DNA of 64,000 nucleotides, from contig JAFEVB010000005.1 in NCBI GenBank assembly GCA_032629725.1, positions 992,001 to 1,056,000 of the forward strand, read 5' to 3'. Shown piece after piece: positions 23,434 through 31,999 of the stretch. The notes under the pieces are model-generated. The model was not told the origin of the DNA. It searched no databases and saw only the letters and a program-made list of their open reading frames with translations. The stretch comes from Gremmenia infestans (lineage: Eukaryota > Ascomycota > Leotiomycetes > Helotiales > Hamatocanthoscyphaceae). The stretch's first letter is position 1. Each line of letters begins with the position of its first letter. Made by a program: the position numbers and the translations under genes.

Positions 23434-24837
23434 TTATTTATTCTGCTGAAGTCCGGTCTTCATAAGCGGGCTCTCTAGTACCCTGTTCCAGTCGTGTAAC
23501 ATGGTTGTATTCGCGATGCTGCATCTTACCTCTGCGCCGGCTCGATTTCTCATTTCCGATTCGTAGTTTTGGATAGCTGATGATTGGTTTGGCGCGGAGG
23601 TTAATGCTTGGACGAGTTTCCCGGCATCGGTAATTGAGTGGTTTAGCCCTTGACCTCGTTCTTGGAGGGTGTTAGAACGGCTGAAGATAAGGCGGCCGCG
23701 GGAGACACGAGACTTACGGAAGGTCATGGGATGCGCTGCATCACCTGCTAGAGTCACTCGACCGTTCATCGTATCCCATGTATGCTCTGGTAAACTTGGG
23801 TCCCACACGGCCATATCAAAGTACCAGGCTGGCTGGTCGTCTGCCACCCATTCGAAGGCACTCTTCCATGGTTCTGTGAACCCTTTCGAGAGCAATTTCA
23901 CTTGAGCCAATCTTTCTTTGTTTCCATAGGTTTTTGCTTCGTTTAGTTGATCTTCAAGGGGAGAATTCCAAGAGATATAGAAGAAGAACGTCCAATCCTC
24001 TGGCTTGTCGACCGCTGGTGCATCCTGAAGCCCAAAGAAGGCAAACATGTTATCTGGATGAATCGCCGCGATGTATAAGGGGTGGAAGGAGCGAAGGAAA
24101 AGCGCTTGCTCTCGTGTGTACTTGGCCTGGACGAAAGTCGATACGTACGGGAGACGAAGTGGTGCTGCCGGATCGGGGCTGAGAGTTAGCTCCCTCACAG
24201 TGGACCTGGAGCCATCAGCCCCAACTACCAACCTTCCCGTCATTTGTTCCCCATCTTCAAAAACGGCCGTCACACGACTTCCGTCATGCTCAAACACGAT
24301 ATCTTTCAATCGCTTGTTCCACCTGATATCCAGATCTTTGCACAGCAGAGCACGGAGTTTCGAGCGACGGAGTCGGTGGAAATCTGGAGATGGAAGCCTC
24401 GTGATTACTTCGCCAGTCTTGCCATTGAGGAATTTGAGTGTATCAATGGGCTTCGTTGGGGTGTTTGGATCAACTTGAGTCGAATAAAGAGCCTGAACAG
24501 CAGACTCCGGAATAAGAGACTTCAGGATAGGCATTCCCCAGTGCAGTCCCATATTCCAGTCCCGCTCGCCAGGAAAGCACACCGCGGGCTTTTTCTCAAA
24601 TAATATAACTGGAATACCGGCCTTTTAATTAGCTGGGCTCTGTATGAATAGTGGTTCAACATACCTTTTTCAGGCCATGCGCGATCGCGAGGCCGGTGCA
24701 GCCTGAAGACTGTTAGCATTGGTATAGTATTCGTGTCCCACAACAGCTTGTTTGGCGTAGATGGCCGTACCCGATCCAATGATAATCACTGGAAGTCCAG
24801 CAATAGATGTCTGTGGTTCGCCTGTAAAGTTGCCCAT
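23434..24837 (-). CDS. FAD-dependent monooxygenase
   Basis: Flavoprotein aromatic-hydroxylase-type monooxygenase of 411 residues. Exons: 24837-24771, 24702-24665, 24621-23718 and 23660-23434. Introns are 68, 43 and 57 nt, all GT-AG and all restoring the frame. Splicing rebuilds the N-terminal dinucleotide-binding motif IIIGSGCTGLAIAHGL. Further in are the second FAD/NAD(P)H-contacting motif GADGSRSTVRE near residue 160 and the flavin-ribityl motif GDAAHPMTF followed by QGLNHSITDAGKL, which spans intron 3. No signal peptide or membrane segment is visible. Such enzymes hydroxylate phenolic or polyketide substrates using NAD(P)H and O2; the substrate cannot be deduced here. No transporter, regulator or other biosynthetic gene is adjacent, so membership of a secondary-metabolite cluster is not supported. 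Confidence 0.92.
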
Positions 24838-25738
24838 GGCGGTAGCTTGCGCCTAGGGAACGCCCGGTGTGCGATTTAGAGGGGTATGGAGGCGCTACCG
24901 CGTGGAGATCAGCTGCGCTGTATCTTACTCAACGAAGAGGAAGGACAACACCATCTAGAGTGTGTTAGAAGGGTAGTATATGTTTAGAAAGGCAACTGTG
25001 GAAGAAGAGCGGATAATCTGGTTTGAGTAGGGTTTGGCAATCCACGACGCGGAGCAAGACCCCTCCCATGCACGATGGAGTACTTTATCCATCCCCAGTA
25101 AAGAATCAGGGCATGAACACCACAGTTCATGAACAAATCAATTCTGGCATGAACGATTATACTGCGATGATCAGCATGTTTTCTTTTGTCTGTCAAGAAT
25201 CTTATCTCTAGTCATTGAATTCAAGTTGAGTGAATTGACGGGAGAGGAGTCTTTCGAGCGCTTTTTTCTTTCTTTCTTGTGAGGGATCGTTACTTCTTTC
25301 TAGAACATGAATGTTGGCCTACTGATAATCCGTTTGAAGCTTGAAGATTGCTTGATATCAATTCATTTTTGCGCAAGGTCCGCAAGTTGAAATGCTTTGT
25401 TCATTCCCAGTCAGATGTCCGGGTGTGATCAGTGGAATGGAACGTGCGCAATTTGCTGTATCCTCTCCTCTTTTCAGGTTTACATTTGTCTCAACAGCTT
25501 TTGAAGGGTAAAGTTCGCTTCATCTTATGTGAACATCGTTTTGGAGAACGACAGGTAACGAAGCCAATACAGCCTCGTTCTCTCGTTTTCCAACAACACC
25601 AATTTCATTTATCAGCATTCCCAGCAACTGAGTCATGCCGCGACTTCCAACTCCGCCGGTTATCACAAGCTTTCGTTTCCTTTCTTAAGACTCAGTAGTC
25701 TCGCTACGTCCAACTGTTTGTATTTCCAAACCGCAAAG
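24838..25738. other. intergenic region
   Basis: About 900 bp between the divergent FAD monooxygenase and the kinase relic. Nothing beyond short, unsupported frames. Confidence 0.5.
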
Positions 25739-27079
25739 ATGTCCTCATCCAAATCAGACCGGCAAGAAGAGGGATTGGACAAATACCGCAAAGGCGGCTT
25801 TCACCCAGTTCGTCTCGGCGAGTTATACTCTTCCAAGTACAAGGTCCTTCGAAAGCTTGGGTACGGACATTATTCGACGGTATGGCTAGTGAGGAATCAG
25901 GAGTGAGTGTTATTCTGTACCCTCATTTCCAACATCGAATATTTGACTGAGTAAGAGAACAGAGATCGAGGCTTGGCGGCTATGAAAGTCATAAGAGCAG
26001 ATGCTTACGGCGACGGCAACGACATCTTTGAGCGTGAGATCATGCACCGTCTGAAGACCGAGAACCCGGAGCATGAAGGATATCAATACATCCCTACCCT
26101 TCCAGACCATTTCACACACGACGGTCCCAATGGAAGCCTCGCGTGCCTTGTTTTCAAGCTCATGGGTGAAAGCCTGGAGACTTTCAAGAACCGATTTCCG
26201 GGGGATCTGATATCCTTCGAACCCGCCATGCGTATTGCGATCCAGCTGACGGACGCGTTGGCTTATGCACATAGCTGTGAGGTTATTCATACTGGTGAGA
26301 CCCCCTGCGCAAGACCGTTCACATGACTTTGAATAATCTGGATATAGATATTAAAGTTGATAATATTATGTTTTAGATCCCGGATGATTCGCTGGACGAG
26401 CTCATTGGATTTGTAGACTATATAGAAAGCAAAATCGTGCCTCCAAGACCCACCGCTGCGCAAGAAGACTATGCGATAATACCTACGCAAGATCTGCGGG
26501 ACGAATATATCACGCCCGACAGTACCGGAACCTACGATGTCTTGACCCTTGACATTGCGTTGTCAGACTAGGGTGTGTCAAGCTGGACAACAAAACATCT
26601 ATGCAAAACGGTCCAGCCCATACTTCTCCGCGCACCAGAAGTCATGATAGGAGCGCCATGGTGACCAGGTGTTGATTTCTGGAATCTCGGATGTCTGGTG
26701 ACAGAGATGATTTATGGGCAGTGCATGTTCAGCGGTAAAACCAAGGCTAGGGAATACAGCCCAGCTTGGCATTTGGAGGAAATGAATAAACTCCTCGGTC
26801 CGTTCCCAAAGAGCTCGTTGCAAGAGGGAGATCCGCAACTTGTGAAGGATCTGTTCAACGAGGAGGGGAATATGAGAGCCGAAAATTACTTCGTTTGTAG
26901 GGTTGGACGTCCGGTTTTCTGACATGCGGGATGGTACTCGAGAGAACTTCACTGCACTTGTAAAAGCCTGGCTGGAGTTGGATCCTAGGAAAAGGAATGA
27001 GGTATGAGATATGAAGGAATGGTTAGTGGAAAAGGAAGCTGCGGGCGTTAACATTCAGGGGGAATGGGAACCTCAGTAA
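25739..27079 (+). pseudogene. decayed SRPK-like protein kinase
   Basis: The exon structure and motifs of an SR-protein kinase are readable, but the gene is broken. Exon 1 (25739-25902) has the Gly-rich loop LGYGHYSTVWL. Exon 2 (25963-26294) has the VAIK-like Lys (AAMKVIRA) and the alpha-C Glu (FEREI). Exon 3 from 26348 has the catalytic loop HTDIKVDN, reconstructed across a 53-nt intron. In-frame stops follow at 26374 (TAG where Gln is usual), 26569 (TAG next to the DFG equivalent) and 26662 (TGA after GAPW). A frame change near 26890 and another TGA at 27005 follow before the tail motif LVKAWLELDPRKRNE. Two of the stops are explained by C-to-T change in CpA context. Intact relatives phosphorylate Arg-Ser-rich proteins; this copy cannot make a kinase. 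Confidence 0.88.
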
Positions 27080-27564
27080 GGGGTTTACCACTATCTTCAG
27101 AATCCTGAGCATCTGGGCTACAGAAAATTCTTCGCTCTTCTTCTTTTACAAATTAATCTTTTAAAATCTCCTCTCTCTGTGTGATTTAAGAAATATAACC
27201 CGCTAAATGACTTTTAGTTCTAGAGTTCCCCGTTGGGTCTAAAGTAGTAATCACTTAGTGTACCAAAGTTTGCTCTACATTTATATTTTCAAAGCCTATC
27301 GCATGAAAGATTTGTTTTCGCACTTTGAATTTTTTTATTTCCTGCTATTCTCCATGCTCATAATCTCCTACCGCTGGTTTCATAAAAAAAAACCACATAC
27401 AACGCTCCGCTTGACTTTCTCAAGTTCACTGGTGAGTACGTCCAACCCCAAGTATCCTGAAATCCATTTCCCCCCAACTATAACATGCTAGAAAAAGAGA
27501 AAAAAGAGAGAAAAAAAAACTAGGGTTACAACTAACAGTTTCACAGCTACAATGAAACCACAAC
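27080..27564. other. intergenic region
   Basis: AT-rich sequence between the kinase relic and the truncated 2EXR gene. Contains poly-A runs near 27386 and 27513 but no supportable gene. Confidence 0.5.
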
Positions 27565-28071
27565 ATGCTCACCCAATCCCTCCTCGCTCTCGAGCTACCC
27601 GACAACAACCAAGCCATATTCACCCAACAACTCAAAAGCGCCGATACTTTCCATCCTTTCCGACATCTACCGACAGAACTAAGACTCCAAATCTGGCGAT
27701 TCGCGTTCCCACGCAGCCGGAAAGTATGTGTTTCGAAAGAGAAGCGAGTAAACAGAGCCCCGATTACACTTTTCGTTAACCGTGAATCTCGAGATGAGAC
27801 TTTGAGGTACTACCGCGTTATCAAGGGACGAGGGACGCAGGTCTTGTGTTTCCCTCCTAACTACGATGTTTTGTTTTTTGATCTCGCACATACGACGTTC
27901 ACGAACCATGGCGCTTTCCGTGTCCTCAATCTGCTAAAGCACGCTTCCACTGACTTCACCCAACCAATAGTGACCTGGAACAGGTTCACGAAAAACGTCC
28001 TGAACGGATGCATCTTAGCGCTTGCCATTTCCTGTATCAATTCGTCTATGCGAGCAAGGGATGCCACTTGA
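27565..28071 (+). pseudogene. truncated 2EXR-domain gene (copy 1)
   Basis: A 168-codon frame whose first 130 residues are a 2EXR domain: FHPFRHLPTELRLQIWRFAF, then LFVNRESRDETLRYY and PNYDVLFFD. 2EXR is an F-box-like domain of unknown function, named for its two E-x-R motifs and expanded in some fungi. The intact copy at 52701 is 321 residues, so the C-terminal half is missing here. From about 28000 the frame reads antisense through the 3' end of the coiled-coil gene, so its last 25 or so residues are not 2EXR sequence. I read it as a truncated gene joined to foreign DNA; whether it is still expressed is unknown. Confidence 0.75.
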
Positions 28072-29231
28072 TGTATGCTCAATTCCCGTCGCTCCTCTTC
28101 AGAATCAACTCGAGCCTTGGCAAATTCGACCTGGAGCTTTTCCAGGTCATCCTTGTTGTAGGAAAAGTCCTCCTTGACCGTTCTGAGTTGTGTATGGGTA
28201 CGTGAGAGATTGTCCGTGGCCGTCTGCAAAGATTGGCGTAGCTCTGCAGCGTTGTGCCGTTCGGATGATAGCTGAACATTCAGTGTCCTCACTTCTTGGA
28301 CAAGCCCTGTGTACTTTGCTTCCTCCTCAGACAAAATATCCCTGGCTGCTTCAGCTTCCTGCAAGCTGAGTCCAATTCGGTCGATTTTCTCTGCCGCAAT
28401 TTCGAGCTGAGACTTGAACTCGTCTTTCTGTGACAAAACCAAATCTCGTTCACTTTTGATTTCAATCAGCTCTGACTGCATTGTGCTGTTTGCATGAAGT
28501 TCGGTCTCGACTTGTAAGGTCAACTCAGAGATCTGTTTGACATGAGTTATCTCGCTCGCCTTCAACTGCTTCAATTCCCAGCGTATTGAACGAATTGCCT
28601 GCGCCTTCTGCTGCAGCGTTGTTGTCATATTCTGCTGTTCCTCATTCCACCCAGCTCGAAGTATGGAAATGCGCTCCTCCATCTCAGCTTCGCATTTATT
28701 GTAGCACTTTGACATTTTCTGTGCGACTTCCTTGCTGTCCCTTGCTTCTGTCTCTGCTTGTTTGAGTTTCGCGCTCAATGAAGACACCTCCATACTCATT
28801 GAGCGTAACAATTTCAGCTCTGGCTTTCTTCGTGCTTCAAATCTTCGCTCCAACTCCTCTTTCTCTGATATTTCCTCTTTCAACATCTCTTTCAGTTCTC
28901 GATTCTGCTCCTTCAGAATTTTACGGTTCTCATAGAACTGTGTTGCTTCCCCAATAGCGACTTCCCATTCGACAATCTTGTCGAAGGCTTGAGCTTGATG
29001 GTATTCTTCACAAAGACTTAATTGAGCGAGACGTTCTAGAGAGGATATCGCGTTTGCAGGTGCTTTGATCTCGAATTTGTCCAGTATAGAGCATATCTGA
29101 GAGAATTTCTTGCCTGAAATGTTCCACCGACATCGGTTTCCATATCTGGTGTTCCCAACACACGTCATGCCGCCGCTGTCTCGACTGGTAATATTGAGGC
29201 TTCGATATGCATCCCATTTGATCGGCGCCAT
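27861..29231 (-). CDS. coiled-coil protein with an N-terminal Cys/His-type motif
   Basis: A single-exon protein of about 456 residues from the ATG at 29231. Residues 20-35 contain CVGNTRYGNRC. A helical stretch with LERLAQLSLCEEYH follows near residues 65-78, a combination I have seen at the N terminus of several fungal proteins of unknown function and which may bind metal. Residues of about 100-405 form a long predicted coiled coil, rich in Glu, Lys, Gln and Leu (for example KEQNRELKEMLKEE). The last 45 residues differ in composition (Phe, Trp, Arg) and are encoded antisense to the truncated 2EXR copy 1, so the original C terminus seems to be replaced. I do not recognise a function; a structural or scaffolding role is possible. 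Confidence 0.7.
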   Translation of the reverse strand: MAPIKWDAYRSLNITSRDSGGMTCVGNTRYGNRCRWNISGKKFSQICSILDKFEIKAPANAISSLERLAQLSLCEEYHQAQAFDKIVEWEVAIGEATQFYENRKILKEQNRELKEMLKEEISEKEELERRFEARRKPELKLLRSMSMEVSSLSAKLKQAETEARDSKEVAQKMSKCYNKCEAEMEERISILRAGWNEEQQNMTTTLQQKAQAIRSIRWELKQLKASEITHVKQISELTLQVETELHANSTMQSELIEIKSERDLVLSQKDEFKSQLEIAAEKIDRIGLSLQEAEAARDILSEEEAKYTGLVQEVRTLNVQLSSERHNAAELRQSLQTATDNLSRTHTQLRTVKEDFSYNKDDLEKLQVEFAKARVDSEEERRELSIHQVASLARIDELIQEMASAKMHPFRTFFVNLFQVTIGWVKSVEACFSRLRTRKAPWFVNVVCARSKNKTS

Positions 29232-30613
29232 GTGCACTTGACGGGTCCGGAGGGGGGAAATGGCGGAAAGCTAGCAATGAATTTTGTTGCCTTTAGCAAG
29301 AGAAGATAATTAAAGCAACTATGAAATAGATCAGTAAGAAGCAATCTTGGAAATCTTCCTCGTATAATCAACGATCTGCGGACTTCTTCGCGGTTTTCAA
29401 GGCGATGCAAAGGGCCGAGACAGGGTGGCCCAGCCACAAAAAGTTGGATTTCGGCGCTTGCCAAAACATGCCACTCGACGCGTATTGTGAGACTGCAATA
29501 AAACAGAAACCTCGAACAGCATGCATCAACTGGCACCAATGGAATAGTTGCAACTTTGTTCGACTGAAATTTCGGTCTGACGGGAAAAAACCGCTGACAC
29601 CTTTCTGATTCCACTTAACCTCGCAAACGCCCTCCCCTGATGTAGCAGAACAGTTTGAACCGAACTGTCGGTATTGATTCAACAGCAAGCCGGCACGGAG
29701 GAGACAGGAAGTGTCGAACCTGCCCAGGCGCAGCCATTAACCGCCCGCCTATTCCAGTACACATCGGCTTTGCCGAGAAACGGGTGTGCGACAAGGAGTC
29801 GAAGATCAAAATCTACTACCGGGGCCACAGGGTTAACTCATCAGTACGGAGGTACAGCGGTTGGGTAAGTAGTTCTATTTGAGTAGTCTTCCAATTAAAC
29901 AAAGCCTTAATAGGCTTTAAGCTTACGCGGGGGACCCTGTAAGCACTTCCCTAAGAGGCTTAAAGTGCGCCCTGATACCCCTGTTTTCATAAATTGTAAC
30001 ATTACTTAACCGCTGTACCTCCGTAAGGTAGAGTACAGTGCATTGATCACGGCCTCAAATCAAGAATGCTGCAATCAAGGGACCAAGAAAGACAGGGCCT
30101 TCAATTTTACGCAAAACCCTCCCACTAATGTAGAGGAGGTCCGAATCGGCTCTGGCAGTGACTCTTGATAAGTTTTATAGGGGAGCGAGAACGGATACCA
30201 TCACGACATCTTGAAAGGTTTAAAGAGGTGGCTGTGTTCGAGACTAACAGGCAGTACAAGATTTATATCTCCACAACATGAAAACTATAAGCGATCCGCG
30301 AGGGCCAAAAGAGGATTCCCTTAAGCATAATCCAGCTGACTCGTTATCATGCTCAGGACTCAGGGCTCAGCTCAGGTTAGAGCAGCGGCTGCTCAGGTCC
30401 AAAGACGGAAATGGACTCTAGTGAGGGCAAGATTCGGTGCAGATTATCGTGGTAATAGCACAACATGTAAGAAGTGAATTATATTGCATGTCACGTGATG
30501 TTCTGCGCCAAGACATAAAACCTCCAGTCTGTCTCTGGAAGCTTTCCATCCTACCCCCCACACAACCTCACCTCCCAAACCCCCACCCCCTTCCCGCGCA
30601 CATACAAACCACC
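29232..30613. other. divergent intergenic region with a MITE
   Basis: Holds the promoters of the coiled-coil gene and the SNRNP27-like gene. The minus-strand frame at 29165-29614 overlaps the coiled-coil start and looks non-coding. A 181-bp inverted-repeat element at 29845-30025 is listed separately. Confidence 0.5.
29845..30025. mobile_element. 181-bp Tc1/mariner-like MITE
   Basis: The ends are inverted repeats of 24 bases with two mismatches: TACGGAGGTACAGCGGTT at the left and its complement, AACCGCTGTACCTCCGTA, at the right. The outermost TA on each side would be the TA target-site duplication of Tc1/mariner elements. The short interior has no coding capacity. Size, terminal repeats and TA ends fit a non-autonomous mariner derivative. 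Confidence 0.85.
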
Positions 30614-31552
30614 ATGGCAGAACCACCACACAAACGCGCGCGCCGCCCAGACAGCAAGCAAATGTGGGACGAAGCGGACCGCCGAGCCCTTCTGCCCTCG
30701 CGCGAACGAGACGAGCCCCGACGCGAACGACGCGATGATAGAGACCGAGATCGGAACCGTAGATATCGCAGTCGGTCACCGCGCGACTCGAGGGGTGGGG
30801 ATAGAGATCCGGATCGGAGGAGAGATGATAGGGATGCGCGAGGTCTGGGGAGGGGGCGTGATAATAGGGATGTGAATGGTAGGAGAGAGGATGATAGGGA
30901 TAGGGCTAGGGATAAAGATAGAGGTAAGTTTTTACCAGCTGTGTTTTCTGGCGATTTGGTGTTGCAGCAAAGATCTAATGGTGTTTCTCAAGATGGGGGA
31001 CGGGAGAAGCCGCGGTTGAGATCGAGGGAACGGGAGAGGGAACGTGATTCTGGGAGACGGGTTACGAGGAGTCGCAGTCCGAGACGGGAGAGAGATCGAG
31101 ATGAGAGGATAGATGGGGCAAGGGACAAACATGCTGAACATGAGGTGGAGAAAGAAAAGGAGGATACAACGGCGTTGAAGATCGACGACGAGCCTCTAAA
31201 AAGCAGGACAGCGACACCTCCAGTCAGTTTTAAAGTCGGCACTGTACCCGCCGCACAAGATCACGACCGGATGGATGTAGATCCTGAACAGAAAAGCAAG
31301 GGCAAAGGAAAGAAAGGGAAGGGCAAGAAGAAGAGTGTGGAAGACGACGATGACGAGCTTGTTGTTGAGGATTCTGGCATGGCTGCTATGCAGGCTATGA
31401 TGGGGTTTGGCGGGTTTGGCACTACGCAGAATAAGAAGGTTGCTGGGAATGATATCTCGGCGGTTAGGAAGGAGAAGAAGACGGAGTATAGGCAGTACAT
31501 GAATCGGGTTGGAGGATTTAATAGGCCTTTATCTCCATCGAGAGAGACATAG
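30614..31552 (+). CDS. U4/U6.U5 tri-snRNP 27 kDa-like splicing factor (SNRNP27/DUF1777)
   Basis: The last 55 residues carry the SNRNP27 signature: MMGFGGFGTTQNKKVAG, then YRQYMNRVGGFNRPLSP at the C terminus. The N-terminal two thirds are an Arg-Asp/Arg-Ser/Glu-rich low-complexity region (RDRDRNRRYRSRSPRD), typical of spliceosome proteins. The human homologue belongs to the U4/U6.U5 tri-snRNP and affects 5' splice-site choice. The ATG at 30614 begins MAEPPHKRARR and lies in a good context. A likely 69-nt intron, 30924-30992 (GTAAGT, branch TCTAATG, CAAG), is a multiple of three, so the frame stays open if it is retained. Removing it excises a hydrophobic stretch unlike the RD-rich surroundings. 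Predicted length is 289 residues spliced, 312 unspliced. Confidence 0.88.
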   Translation: MAEPPHKRARRPDSKQMWDEADRRALLPSRERDEPRRERRDDRDRDRNRRYRSRSPRDSRGGDRDPDRRRDDRDARGLGRGRDNRDVNGRREDDRDRARDKDRGKFLPAVFSGDLVLQQRSNGVSQDGGREKPRLRSRERERERDSGRRVTRSRSPRRERDRDERIDGARDKHAEHEVEKEKEDTTALKIDDEPLKSRTATPPVSFKVGTVPAAQDHDRMDVDPEQKSKGKGKKGKGKKKSVEDDDDELVVEDSGMAAMQAMMGFGGFGTTQNKKVAGNDISAVRKEKKTEYRQYMNRVGGFNRPLSPSRET

Positions 31553-31999
31553 CAGTTTATTGTCTACTAATGGGTGTATGGAGTTATACGAGCGAAGGAT
31601 GACTAGGACTTGGGTGTGTTAGTTGCGCGGAGGGACACTTTCTCTCTCGAGCTTTCGAATGGAACATACGTGGCATTAAGTGATATCCAAGCAAGAAAGA
31701 AGAAATGAATTCATATATGATACCACATTAAAACAAGAACTCAAGAACAGATGTCCTCAAAAGGCTATTGTAGGGTATTGTGACCTGCTAAATGGCATTT
31801 CCCCAGCCTTCCGTACAGCCTCGCGCGACAGGCTGATTGCAACGCAGCCTATTCGTCAGTTCCCGCAACGGTGTTCTCAAGCCCTGTCCCTCTGCAACCC
31901 TCACTGACAACCCAAACCCCTCCCCACCACATAAAACCCCCTCGAGTTCCCCCGTCAGCTATCCCCCAAGCTGATGTTCTTCGAATTGGAGCACCTAAC
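31553..31999. other. intergenic region between SNRNP27-like gene and glucosidase I
   Basis: 3' flank of the upstream gene and leader/promoter of the downstream gene on the same strand. No gene seen. Confidence 0.5.

Noticed and set aside
23434..27079. Secondary-metabolite cluster around the FAD monooxygenase
   Set aside because: The only neighbour is a dead kinase; no synthase, transporter, P450 or pathway regulator is present.
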